Positions 7,201 through 11,621 of a DNA stretch of 11,621 nucleotides are shown in pieces; the stretch's first letter is position 1, and each line of letters opens with the position of its first letter. The notes under the pieces were generated by a model. The model saw only the letters and a program-made list of their open reading frames with translations. It was not told the DNA's origin and did no database searches. The position numbers were made by a program, and so were the translations under genes. Origin of the DNA: an uncultured Eubacteriales bacterium (GTDB lineage Bacteria > Bacillota > Clostridia > Oscillospirales > CAG-272); contig CAJKPX010000070.1 in NCBI GenBank assembly GCA_905201895.1, forward strand, positions 1 to 11,621, written 5' to 3'.

Positions 7201-8546
7201 ACGTTTGTAACACCTGCGATCGGATCTTCCGCGACGCCGAGGCAACCGATGAGGTTGCAGACCCCGACGATCTGATCGTGCACGGCTCGGGTCACGCCTA
7301 TATCTCCAAGGATATTGCTCCCACCTGCACCGAAAACGGCTACACGCTCCATATCTGCAGCAAGTGCGGCAATCAGTACAGAGATAATTATCTCTTTGCC
7401 GACGGTCACGATGAGGTGGTCGATGCGGCTGTTGCTGCCACCTGCACGCAGAGCGGACTCACGGCGGGCAGACATTGCTCCACCTGCGGCGAGGTCCTCG
7501 TGGCACAGAACGTGATCCCTGCAAAGGGACACACCGAGGTGATCCAAGCGGGCAAGGCGGCAACCTGTACCGAGAAGGGACTCACCGAGGGGCGCTATTG
7601 CTCCACCTGCCAGACTGTGTTCGCAACGCAAACCGAAATTCCCGCAAAGGGACACACCTCGGTCACCGATCCCGCAAGAGCGGCAACCTGCACGGTGGTA
7701 GGCCTTACCGAGGGTAGCCATTGCTCGTCCTGCTCGCTGGTGTTCGTTGCGCAAACCGAGATTCCCGCCACGGGGCACACCGAGGCAAACGACGCGGCGG
7801 TGGAGCCCACCTGCACGCAAAACGGACTCACGGCAGGCAAGCATTGCGTGACCTGCGGTGCAGTTACGCAAAAGCAAAATCCGATCCCCGCGCTCGGACA
7901 CGTGGAAACGGTCGACGCTGCCGTTCCCGCAACCTGCACACAGAGCGGACTTTCGCAGGGCAAGCATTGCACGGTTTGTCTCGCCGTCACGCTCGCGCAG
8001 ACCACCGTGCCGGCAACGGGTCACACCGAGCTGATCTTCTCTGCGGTTGCTCCCACCTGCACACAGAGTGGACTGACCGAGGGCAGACGCTGCAACGTTT
8101 GCGGAATCACCACCCTGCAGCAAACCCCCGTTCCAGCAACGGGTCACGTTGAGATCGTTGATGCAGCAGTGGCGCCCACCTGCACCCAAACGGGTCTGAC
8201 CGAGGGCAAGCACTGCGGCGTGTGCGCACAGGTGTTCGTGCCGCAGGTGACTCTGCCTGCAAAGGGACACGGCGAGCTTTCGGATTGGGCGGTTGCGATT
8301 GAGCCCAAGCCCGGCGTTGCGGGCGAGGAGCAGAGGTGCTGCAACGATTGCGGCGAGGTAATGGAGACCCGTCCGATCGACGCGTTGCCGATCGAAACCG
8401 AGACCTCCACGCAAACGGGAACGGGCGCAGACACGCCTGCCTCCGGCGGATGCTCGGGCATGCTCGGCGGCAATTCCGCGCTTGCAGTGATTTTCATGCT
8501 TCTTGGCGCGGCATTCGTCCTGCAACCGAAAAAACGAACCGAATAA
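4221..8546 (+). CDS. Large secreted surface protein: coiled coil, Big-like, GLUG/beta-helix, CxxC repeats
   Basis: This 1441-residue extracytoplasmic protein starts at ATG 4221 (AGGAGG 4 nt upstream); an in-frame GTG at 4197 has no such site. A signal peptide covers about 1-37 (hydrophobic LLALALILTLG, cleavage near VHAA). Residues 50-370 are mostly helical, with a coiled-coil-like stretch near 132-185. A Big2-like beta domain at about 375-447 contains FRVSDSSLASVTQSGVVEVLG. Residues 448-790 look like a GLUG/right-handed beta-helix region (FTGTLNGNGFAVYNF, GGLFGKLSNGTIKRC). Cys-rich modules follow from about 880, including seven canonical 41-residue repeats. The C-terminus has GGCSG, a hydrophobic helix and PKKRTE, so it is probably membrane-anchored; there is no LPXTG. 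Likely an adhesin or scaffold; the ligand is unknown. It has its own promoter and terminator and is monocistronic. Confidence 0.85.
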   Translation: MLGCFRKTLQKICLLALALILTLGCTLPSGGVTVHAAEVLSGAHSHAASSIVAPPSGGLGAPVVAPQMGGTAKIPVSVIISTGKLIGKNAFLGYKLLRGATAGGDSWKRGGSITDVAADAISGFTGIRVSNVDTREMYVEIQNQFQEVHKELGDLAASIKEVNEAIADLKSDLERYAAQITLNNFQRDYAVTYEALNKEYLDLAVVLKNPSGNHEAAYKELYAAALDLYNVVYPYLSGTGLWGDESILDVIYLYATHTESTEGAVESANALAQEIYGAYVFAEYCKMTCELYQANFCLENDLDEYAYASDKTTPLERYGAMMAEASVRQVEINNLVCSFITEVNLDNAYLYNPQGSNLYINYPATVMQACQGDHLYFHSMPELFDGIFNPDGFSFRVSDSSLASVTQSGVVEVLGANGSFTVSLFYRAAEGATEVELYRLTVNIKTRAFSGGFGTADAPYVISTAEDFKNIIENYVRYKDQSPVFALYNDINMGGVELEPLDMYEFTGTLNGNGFAVYNFQMSDAFFNEAHLGIFSVNGGTICDLRIGKSGFSDPSYKKSVYIGINGDRTPWDTADTYVGVLCGKNNGTIRNCVIENVLVSRELTEQDDNRTNCLNVGALAGINYGTIERCTVRNTEVCSVLKAYDKSGDINVACAGGLLGVMAGGSISESIVIDCTLTATAHGSGSKTLFIKNNAEAHAIAGGLFGKLSNGTIKRCVAFNTTVSTNAICDNEHCSKTTKNGGIAGSGEGGSGSNNYAVNTSDTIYGSGYPSIGGAWARNPSPYFVKDFPFDQVIYLDANTRPQINYLSALTLSYATVKTQYKKNEAFNPVGLYAVTVDALGNLSTQTVPFVRVDASRFGASGGEIKVSSWGGLANRFTATRTCDHTWGNGTVTVESTHTTNGTKVYTCSECGQTQTETLATIAHTYDKQVKNATYLVSEATCLSPALYYFSCSCGAAGKETFADTEAGLGAHDLTHYPAEAADCTKDVTAEHYVCNTCDRIFRDAEATDEVADPDDLIVHGSGHAYISKDIAPTCTENGYTLHICSKCGNQYRDNYLFADGHDEVVDAAVAATCTQSGLTAGRHCSTCGEVLVAQNVIPAKGHTEVIQAGKAATCTEKGLTEGRYCSTCQTVFATQTEIPAKGHTSVTDPARAATCTVVGLTEGSHCSSCSLVFVAQTEIPATGHTEANDAAVEPTCTQNGLTAGKHCVTCGAVTQKQNPIPALGHVETVDAAVPATCTQSGLSQGKHCTVCLAVTLAQTTVPATGHTELIFSAVAPTCTQSGLTEGRRCNVCGITTLQQTPVPATGHVEIVDAAVAPTCTQTGLTEGKHCGVCAQVFVPQVTLPAKGHGELSDWAVAIEPKPGVAGEEQRCCNDCGEVMETRPIDALPIETETSTQTGTGADTPASGGCSGMLGGNSALAVIFMLLGAAFVLQPKKRTE
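7410..8270 (+). repeat. Seven 123-bp coding repeats (41-residue CxxC module)
   Basis: Seven in-frame units of exactly 123 bp begin at 7410, 7533, 7656, 7779, 7902, 8025 and 8148. Each encodes the pattern ..AA..TCT..GLT.G.HC..C......Q..IPA.GH, with one Cys in TCT and a CxxC pair, so zinc-ribbon-like or disulfide-bonded. A shorter relative of 38 residues precedes them (7296-7409), and a diverged half-unit (CCNDCGE) follows. Units differ by many substitutions, so the array is not a recent slippage product. Confidence 0.9.
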
Positions 8547-8555
8547 GGCTTATCG

Positions 8556-8588
8556 AGGGGTTGAGCGATTGCGCTCAACCCCTTTTTT
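8556..8588 (+). terminator. Rho-independent terminator of the surface protein gene
   Basis: GGGGTTGAGCG (8557-8567) pairs perfectly with CGCTCAACCCC (8572-8582) around ATTG and is followed by six T. It lies 9 nt after the stop codon. Confidence 0.95.
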
Positions 8589-8593
8589 GAGGC

Positions 8594-8620
8594 TCTGCGG
8601 AGCGGGGCTTTCTCCGCAGA
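8594..8620 (+). other. Second hairpin behind the terminator
   Basis: TCTGCGGAG (8594-8602) and CTCCGCAGA (8612-8620) form a perfect 9-bp stem with a 9-nt loop. There is no T-run. It may back up termination or insulate the ribosomal operon promoter that follows 65 bp downstream. Confidence 0.6.
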
Positions 8621-8685
8621 CCAATTTTCATATATATAAGGAAAGAAAAAAATACGGAGAAGAATGAAAAAAATGAAAAAAGCTC

Positions 8686-8714
8686 TTGACATGGGGTTGC
8701 AAATGTGATATAAT
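8686..8714 (+). promoter_or_regulatory. Consensus sigma-A promoter of the rpmG-secE-nusG-rplK-rplA operon
   Basis: TTGACA (8686-8691), a 17-bp spacer and TATAAT (8709-8714), with TGA directly before the -10. The 50 bp upstream are strongly A-rich (8640-8680), like an UP element of highly expressed stable-RNA or ribosomal promoters. The inferred start near 8721 leaves a leader of about 180 nt. Confidence 0.92.
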
Positions 8715-8720
8715 GTCTCT

Positions 8721-8901
8721 ACCTCTGTTAAAGGGCTTTTTCTTTGTGCGCATTTTTTGCTTGCAGACAAGCCGAGGATCGCCAAAGCCGCCGCGCAATG
8801 CGCCACCCGAAAACGGGTTGCACGGTGCCTTTCAGAGGGAGGTACACGGATGCTCCTTTTGCCGGGAGCGTCAAAAAAATTTATATGGGAGGTGCCGCTA
8901 A
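8721..8901 (+). promoter_or_regulatory. Long structured leader of the L33-SecE-NusG operon
   Basis: The leader contains successive hairpins: GCTTG-CAGA-CAAGC (8759-8772), GCGC-AAT-GCGC (8793-8803), ACCCG-AAAA-CGGGT (8805-8818), and an 8-bp stem 8849-8856/8865-8872 (one T-G wobble) followed by seven A. The last stem includes the start codon of a 19-codon ORF. Such leaders often mediate autogenous control of ribosomal operons, but I recognise no known ribosomal-protein binding site. Confidence 0.45.
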
Positions 8902-8909
8902 ATGGCTAA
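8850..8909 (+). CDS. Possible leader peptide overlapping the rpmG start
   Basis: A 19-codon ORF encodes MLLLPGASKKFIWEVPLNG. It has an excellent ribosome-binding site (AGAGGGAGG 8834-8842, 7 nt before ATG) that nothing else explains. It runs through the rpmG ribosome-binding site (8887-8892) and stops at TAA 8907-8909, five bases inside rpmG in another frame. This arrangement suggests translational coupling, where ribosomes on the small ORF open or block initiation of L33. The peptide matches no family I know. A chance ORF remains possible. Confidence 0.4.
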   Translation: MLLLPGASKKFIWEVPLNG

Positions 8910-9063
8910 TGACGCACGAGTCAAAATTACTCTCGCATGCACCGAGTGCAAGCAGAGAAACTATGACACAAAGAAAAACAAGAAAAATGACCCGGACAGA
9001 CTGGAACTCATGAAGTACTGCAAGCATTGCCGCAAGCATACGCTTCATAAGGAAACCAAGTAA
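8902..9063 (+). CDS. rpmG: 50S ribosomal protein L33 (bL33), zinc-binding form
   Basis: This 53-residue protein of the large ribosomal subunit starts MANDARVKITLACTEC and ends CKHCRKHTLHKETK. Cysteines 13, 16, 40 and 43 form the two CxxC knuckles of the zinc-containing (C+) type; organisms with C+ proteins often also keep a zinc-free paralog elsewhere for zinc starvation. Family-typical residues RNYDTKKNKKNDPDRLELMKYC lie between. The start is supported by GGGAGG at 8887-8892, 9 nt upstream. It is the first full gene of the operon, 44 nt before secE, the usual position in Firmicutes and many other bacteria. Length is normal. Confidence 0.95.
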   Translation: MANDARVKITLACTECKQRNYDTKKNKKNDPDRLELMKYCKHCRKHTLHKETK

Positions 9064-9107
9064 TTTCCACGTCCCGACAAAAATTCAGAAAGGAAACAAA
9101 GTTCAAT

Positions 9108-9641
9108 ATGAAAACAGGAACCCTGTTGAAAAGATGGTCGTTGGCGATCGTTGCCATCGTTCTGTCGATTTGCCTCTTTGCATTTCCAGCTTTTGCCGAA
9201 GACACTACGGACGTGACCACGGGTGCTACCGAGACCACGGGTGCTACCGAGACTACGGGTGCTACCGAAACCACGGGCGCTACCGAGACCACGGGCGCTG
9301 ACGAAACCACGGGCGAGGACGCAACCACAGGTGCGACCGAAACCACGGGTAGCACGACCACCGCGAAGAAGGGACTCACCGTTCCTCAGATCGTTGGTTT
9401 TTGCATTCTCGGCGCGCTGATCCTGATCGGTGCGGTTCTCTGCATCCGCTTCCATGAGAAGGTTGGCAAGTTCCTGCGCGTTTATAAGAGCGAGTGCAAG
9501 AAGATCGTGTGGCTTTCGTGGGATCAGACCAAGAAGAGCACGCTCGTTGTGCTGCTCGTTCTGCTCATCTGCGCAGTTGTGATCTGTCTGCTCGATTATG
9601 GACTGTCCAAAGGCATTATGGCATTCATTGATCTGTTTTGA
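9108..9641 (+). CDS. secE: Preprotein translocase subunit SecE with unusual N-terminal extension
   Basis: This 177-residue subunit of the SecYEG channel is identified by its C-terminal 65 residues: amphipathic helix FLRVYKSECKKIVWLSWDQT followed by the conserved membrane helix, and by its place between rpmG and nusG. Typical Gram-positive SecE is about 60 residues with one helix. Here there is a signal-like first helix (about 8-30, ending AFA-ED), a Thr/Glu/Gly-rich repeat loop (about 31-88), a second helix (about 92-112) and then the SecE core. Three helices with N-in topology resemble Escherichia coli SecE, but the loop between helices 1 and 2 would be an unusually long extracytoplasmic repeat. 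If AFA is cleaved by signal peptidase, the mature protein would start outside. The ribosome-binding site is weak (AGGA at 9091, 13 nt from ATG). Confidence 0.9.
   Translation: MKTGTLLKRWSLAIVAIVLSICLFAFPAFAEDTTDVTTGATETTGATETTGATETTGATETTGADETTGEDATTGATETTGSTTTAKKGLTVPQIVGFCILGALILIGAVLCIRFHEKVGKFLRVYKSECKKIVWLSWDQTKKSTLVVLLVLLICAVVICLLDYGLSKGIMAFIDLF
9222..9347 (+). repeat. 18-bp coding tandem repeat in secE
   Basis: Seven in-frame 18-bp units begin every 18 bp from 9222. Units 1-4 and 7 encode GATETT; unit 5 encodes GADETT and unit 6 GEDATT; a partial GSTTT follows. Near-identical codons in the first four units point to slippage, so copy number likely varies between strains. Confidence 0.9.
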
Positions 9642-9657
9642 TTGAAGGCAGAGCATT

Positions 9658-10209
9658 ATGAGTGATATCAATGAAATGAACGTTGGCCCGAGATGGTATG
9701 TGGCGCACACATATTCAGGCTACGAAAACAAAGTAAAAGCAAATCTGGAAAAAATCATTGAAAACCGAGGTCTCGGTCATCTGATTTTTGACGTACGCAT
9801 TCCCGTTGAGATCGTAATTGAGAAAAACGGCGACACCGAAAAGGAAGTGGAGAACAAGCTGTTCCCCTGCTACGTGTACGTGAAAATGATTATGAACGAG
9901 GAAAGCTGGCACGCCGTGCGAAACATCACGGGTGTGACGGGCTTCGTTGGCCCCGGATCGCGTCCGACGCCTCTGTCCGACGCGGAGGTTGCTGCACTCG
10001 AGATCGAACAGGTGCAGCAGGTTAAGCTTTCGTTCAACGTTGGCGACAGCGTGACCGTGAGCGAAGGATTGTTTGAGGGGTACACGGGTACCGTTCAGGC
10101 GATTTCCGACGATCTCAAGAGCGTTACCGTTCTCATCAAGCGCGGTAACCGTGACATGCCCGTTGAGCTTGCAACCGAGCAGGTCAAGCTTCTGGCTGCA
10201 CAAAACTGA
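9658..10209 (+). CDS. nusG: Transcription termination/antitermination factor NusG
   Basis: This 183-residue factor binds RNA polymerase and modulates pausing and Rho- or ribosome-coupled elongation. The NGN domain spans about 11-118 (RWYVAHTYSGYENKVKANL, then LFPCYVYVKM and RNITGVTGFVG); the KOW domain spans about 125-178 (FNVGDSVTVSEGLFEGYTGT and RGNRDMPVEL). Both domains are complete and the length is normal. It starts 16 nt after the secE stop, with GAAGG at 9644-9648 as a modest ribosome-binding site, so translation may depend partly on secE. The gene order secE-nusG-rplK-rplA is conserved across bacteria. Confidence 0.97.
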   Translation: MSDINEMNVGPRWYVAHTYSGYENKVKANLEKIIENRGLGHLIFDVRIPVEIVIEKNGDTEKEVENKLFPCYVYVKMIMNEESWHAVRNITGVTGFVGPGSRPTPLSDAEVAALEIEQVQQVKLSFNVGDSVTVSEGLFEGYTGTVQAISDDLKSVTVLIKRGNRDMPVELATEQVKLLAAQN

Positions 10210-10297
10210 AATTGCGGCGCGTGAGCCGCACGTGGGAGGAAGAAAAATTTTTTACTGAATTCTTCCGCAAAAAACCACATTTGGAGGAAAAATAATC
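10210..10297 (+). promoter_or_regulatory. nusG-rplK spacer with hairpins, candidate L1/L11 control region
   Basis: The 88-nt spacer has TGCGGC-GCGTGA-GCCGCA just after nusG and a stem GGAAGAA (10238-10244) with TTCTTCC (10260-10266) before the rplK ribosome-binding site GGAGG. In several bacteria ribosomal protein L1 represses its own operon by binding a leader upstream of rplK. The position fits, but I cannot see a clear L1-binding loop. There is no convincing separate promoter or terminator. Confidence 0.35.
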
Positions 10298-10723
10298 ATG
10301 GCAAAGAAAATTTTGGGTTACATTAAGCTCCAGTTGCCCGCAGGAAAGGCAACTCCCCAGCCCCCCGTTGGTCCTGCTCTGGGTCAGTACGGTGTTGCAA
10401 TTCCCGTATTCACCAAGGAATTCAACGAGAGAACCAAGAACGACATCGGTCTGATCATCCCCGTTGTAATCACGGTTTATGCAGACCGCTCCTTCACCTT
10501 CATCACCAAGACTCCCCCCGCTCCCGTTCTGATCAAGAAGGCAGCAGGCATTGAGTCGGGCTCTGCAGCTCCCAACAAGACCAAGGTTGCAAAGCTGACC
10601 AAGGAGCAGGTTCAGAAGATTGCAGAGACCAAGATGCCCGACCTGAATGCGGCAAATCTGGAATCCGCAATGAGCATGATCGCCGGCACCGCTCGTTCCA
10701 TGGGCGTTACCGTCGAGGAGTAA
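10298..10723 (+). CDS. rplK: 50S ribosomal protein L11 (uL11)
   Basis: This 141-residue large-subunit protein forms the GTPase-associated centre with 23S rRNA and L10/L12. The N-terminal domain starts MAKKILGYIKLQLPAG and carries PPVGPALGQ; the linker holds PVVITVYADRSFTFITKTPP; the C-terminal rRNA-binding domain ends GTARSMGVTVEE. Length is normal. Notably, the usual GVNIM..FCK..N segment reads GVAIPVFTKEFN here, replacing a nearly invariant Asn with Ala and Met with Pro. The start is supported by GGAGG at 10283-10287, 10 nt upstream. It lies 88 nt after nusG and 13 nt before rplA. Confidence 0.97.
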   Translation: MAKKILGYIKLQLPAGKATPQPPVGPALGQYGVAIPVFTKEFNERTKNDIGLIIPVVITVYADRSFTFITKTPPAPVLIKKAAGIESGSAAPNKTKVAKLTKEQVQKIAETKMPDLNAANLESAMSMIAGTARSMGVTVEE

Positions 10724-10736
10724 GGAGGGCACGAAA

Positions 10737-11432
10737 ATGGCAAAAATGGGTAAGAAGTATACTGACAGCGCAAAGCTGATCGAAAAGTCCAAAATGTATG
10801 ATCTCTCCGAGGCTATGGCACTCGTTTGCCAGACCTCGAAGGCAAAGTTTGATGAAACCATCGAGGTTCACGTTCGTCTGGGTGTTGACTCGCGTCACGC
10901 TGACCAGCAGGTCCGCGGTGCAGTCGTTCTCCCCAACGGCACCGGTAGAACCGTAAAGACCCTTGTTTTCGCAAAGGGTGACAACGTTCAGAAGGCACTC
11001 GACGCAGGCGCAGACTACGCAGGCGGTGCAGAGTACGCTGAGAAGATCCAGAAGGAAAACTGGTTCGATTTCGACGTTGTAATCGCAACCCCCGATATGA
11101 TGTCCGTGATCGGTCGTCTCGGTAAGGTTCTCGGTCCCAAGGGCCTCATGCCTTCTCCCAAGGCAGGCACCGTAACTCCCGACGTTGTTCGTGCAGTTAC
11201 CGAGGCTAAGGCTGGTAAGATCGAGTACCGTCTCGACAAGACCAACATCATCCACTGCCCCATCGGCAAGGCATCCTTTGGTGCTGAAAAGCTCCAGGAG
11301 AACTTCAACGTTCTGCTCGGCGCAATCATCAAGGCAAAGCCCGCTGCTGCAAAGGGTCAGTATATCAAGAGCTGCGTTCTGGCGTCCACGATGGGCCCCG
11401 GCGTAAAGGTAAACCAGGCAAAGCTTGGCTAA
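10737..11432 (+). CDS. rplA: 50S ribosomal protein L1 (uL1)
   Basis: This 231-residue protein builds the L1 stalk that guides exit of deacylated tRNA; in many bacteria it also represses its own operon by binding the mRNA leader. The signature LGKVLGPKGLMPSPKAGTVT is intact, as are the surrounding two-domain L1 features (RGAVVLPNGTGR, VIATPDMM, ending VKVNQAKLG). Length is normal. Its ribosome-binding site AAGGAGG (10722-10728) overlaps the rplK stop codon, 8 nt before ATG, so the two genes are probably translationally coupled. A terminator follows directly, so rplJ and rplL, usually next, are not on this transcript. Confidence 0.97.
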   Translation: MAKMGKKYTDSAKLIEKSKMYDLSEAMALVCQTSKAKFDETIEVHVRLGVDSRHADQQVRGAVVLPNGTGRTVKTLVFAKGDNVQKALDAGADYAGGAEYAEKIQKENWFDFDVVIATPDMMSVIGRLGKVLGPKGLMPSPKAGTVTPDVVRAVTEAKAGKIEYRLDKTNIIHCPIGKASFGAEKLQENFNVLLGAIIKAKPAAAKGQYIKSCVLASTMGPGVKVNQAKLG

Positions 11433-11456
11433 TCGGCTCCGAAAACAAAACAAAGA

Positions 11457-11494
11457 ACAGGCGACTCCCTTGCGGAGTCGCCCGTTTTTGTTTT
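11457..11494 (+). terminator. Rho-independent terminator after rplA
   Basis: GGCGACTCC (11460-11468) pairs perfectly with GGAGTCGCC (11474-11482) around CTTGC, with two further flanking pairs across a mismatch, followed by TTTTTGTTTT. It ends the operon 25 nt after the rplA stop. Confidence 0.95.
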
Positions 11495-11505
11495 CGTTTT
11501 TTTGC

Positions 11506-11621
11506 GGGGGAGGGAGGAACTTCTTGAGCAAAAGCTCCGTTAGCGTAAAATGATTGTGTTTTCTTGTTTGTGGGGAAAACTTCTCGAGAGAAGTTTTCCC
11601 CACACCCCTTTCAAGAGCTTT
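11506..11621 (+). repeat. Dispersed hairpin repeat: isolated left arm plus copy C (cut by window end)
   Basis: An isolated purine-rich left arm, GGGGGAGGGAGGAAC (11506-11520) then TTCTTGA, follows the rplA terminator; its first 15 bases are the exact reverse complement of 2397-2411 in copy B. A complete hairpin follows with perfect 17-nt arms 11569-11585 and 11588-11604 around GA, then CCCC and TTTCAAGAGCTTT up to the window edge, the same layout as copy A. The bases 11537-11568 between arm and hairpin show no clear feature. Confidence 0.75.

Noticed and set aside
6348..8525. Long minus-strand open frame (725 codons) opposite the CxxC repeats
   Set aside because: It mirrors the repetitive plus-strand array, with Cys/Gly/Arg-rich text typical of a shadow frame. 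No start signal is seen.
8744..9013. Plus-strand 89-codon frame over the leader and rpmG
   Set aside because: It overlaps the certain rpmG gene in another frame and has no ribosome-binding site at its start.
10707..11603. Minus-strand open frame over rplA
   Set aside because: rplA is unmistakable on the plus strand, and the antisense frame runs through the terminator and the repeat arm.

Overview
The window looks like a chromosomal segment of a Gram-positive, Clostridia-type bacterium, probably gut-associated. This is inferred from four things: strong purine-rich Shine-Dalgarno sites, near-consensus sigma-A promoters with 17-bp spacers, the Firmicutes-style rpmG-secE-nusG-rplK-rplA order, and gene families typical of gut Clostridia (BspA-like leucine-rich repeats, YcxB-like membrane proteins, Cys-rich surface repeats). 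I cannot name a species.

Left part (1-2032, + strand): the repetitive tail of an unidentified protein and a rho-independent terminator come first. An acyl-ACP thioesterase and a cytoplasmic-looking leucine-rich-repeat protein follow and are probably co-transcribed. From 2033 to 2557 lies a convergent intergenic region without genes. It holds two diverged copies of a hairpin-bearing repeat and, between them, a block dense in inverted repeats. A further copy and an isolated arm of this repeat family lie at the window's right edge.

Middle part (2558-8620): two minus-strand genes, an XRE regulator with a membrane-embedded C-terminus and a YcxB-like membrane protein, each have their own excellent promoter; a terminator lies between them. 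Divergent from them is a 1441-residue secreted surface protein. It is preceded by a consensus -35 promoter and a roughly 90-nt leader with three hairpins. The protein has a signal peptide, a helical domain with a coiled coil, a Big-like domain, a GLUG/beta-helix-like region, seven 41-residue CxxC repeats and a Gly-Cys plus transmembrane C-terminus. A strong terminator closes it.

Right part (8621-11621): a consensus sigma-A promoter with an A-rich upstream tract drives the translation/secretion operon: L33, SecE, NusG, L11 and L1, ending in a terminator after rplA. Three things stand out. A 19-codon leader ORF with a very good ribosome-binding site overlaps the L33 start. SecE carries an unusual signal-like N-terminus plus a Thr/Glu-rich repeat loop. 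L11 has a changed sequence at an otherwise highly conserved motif.
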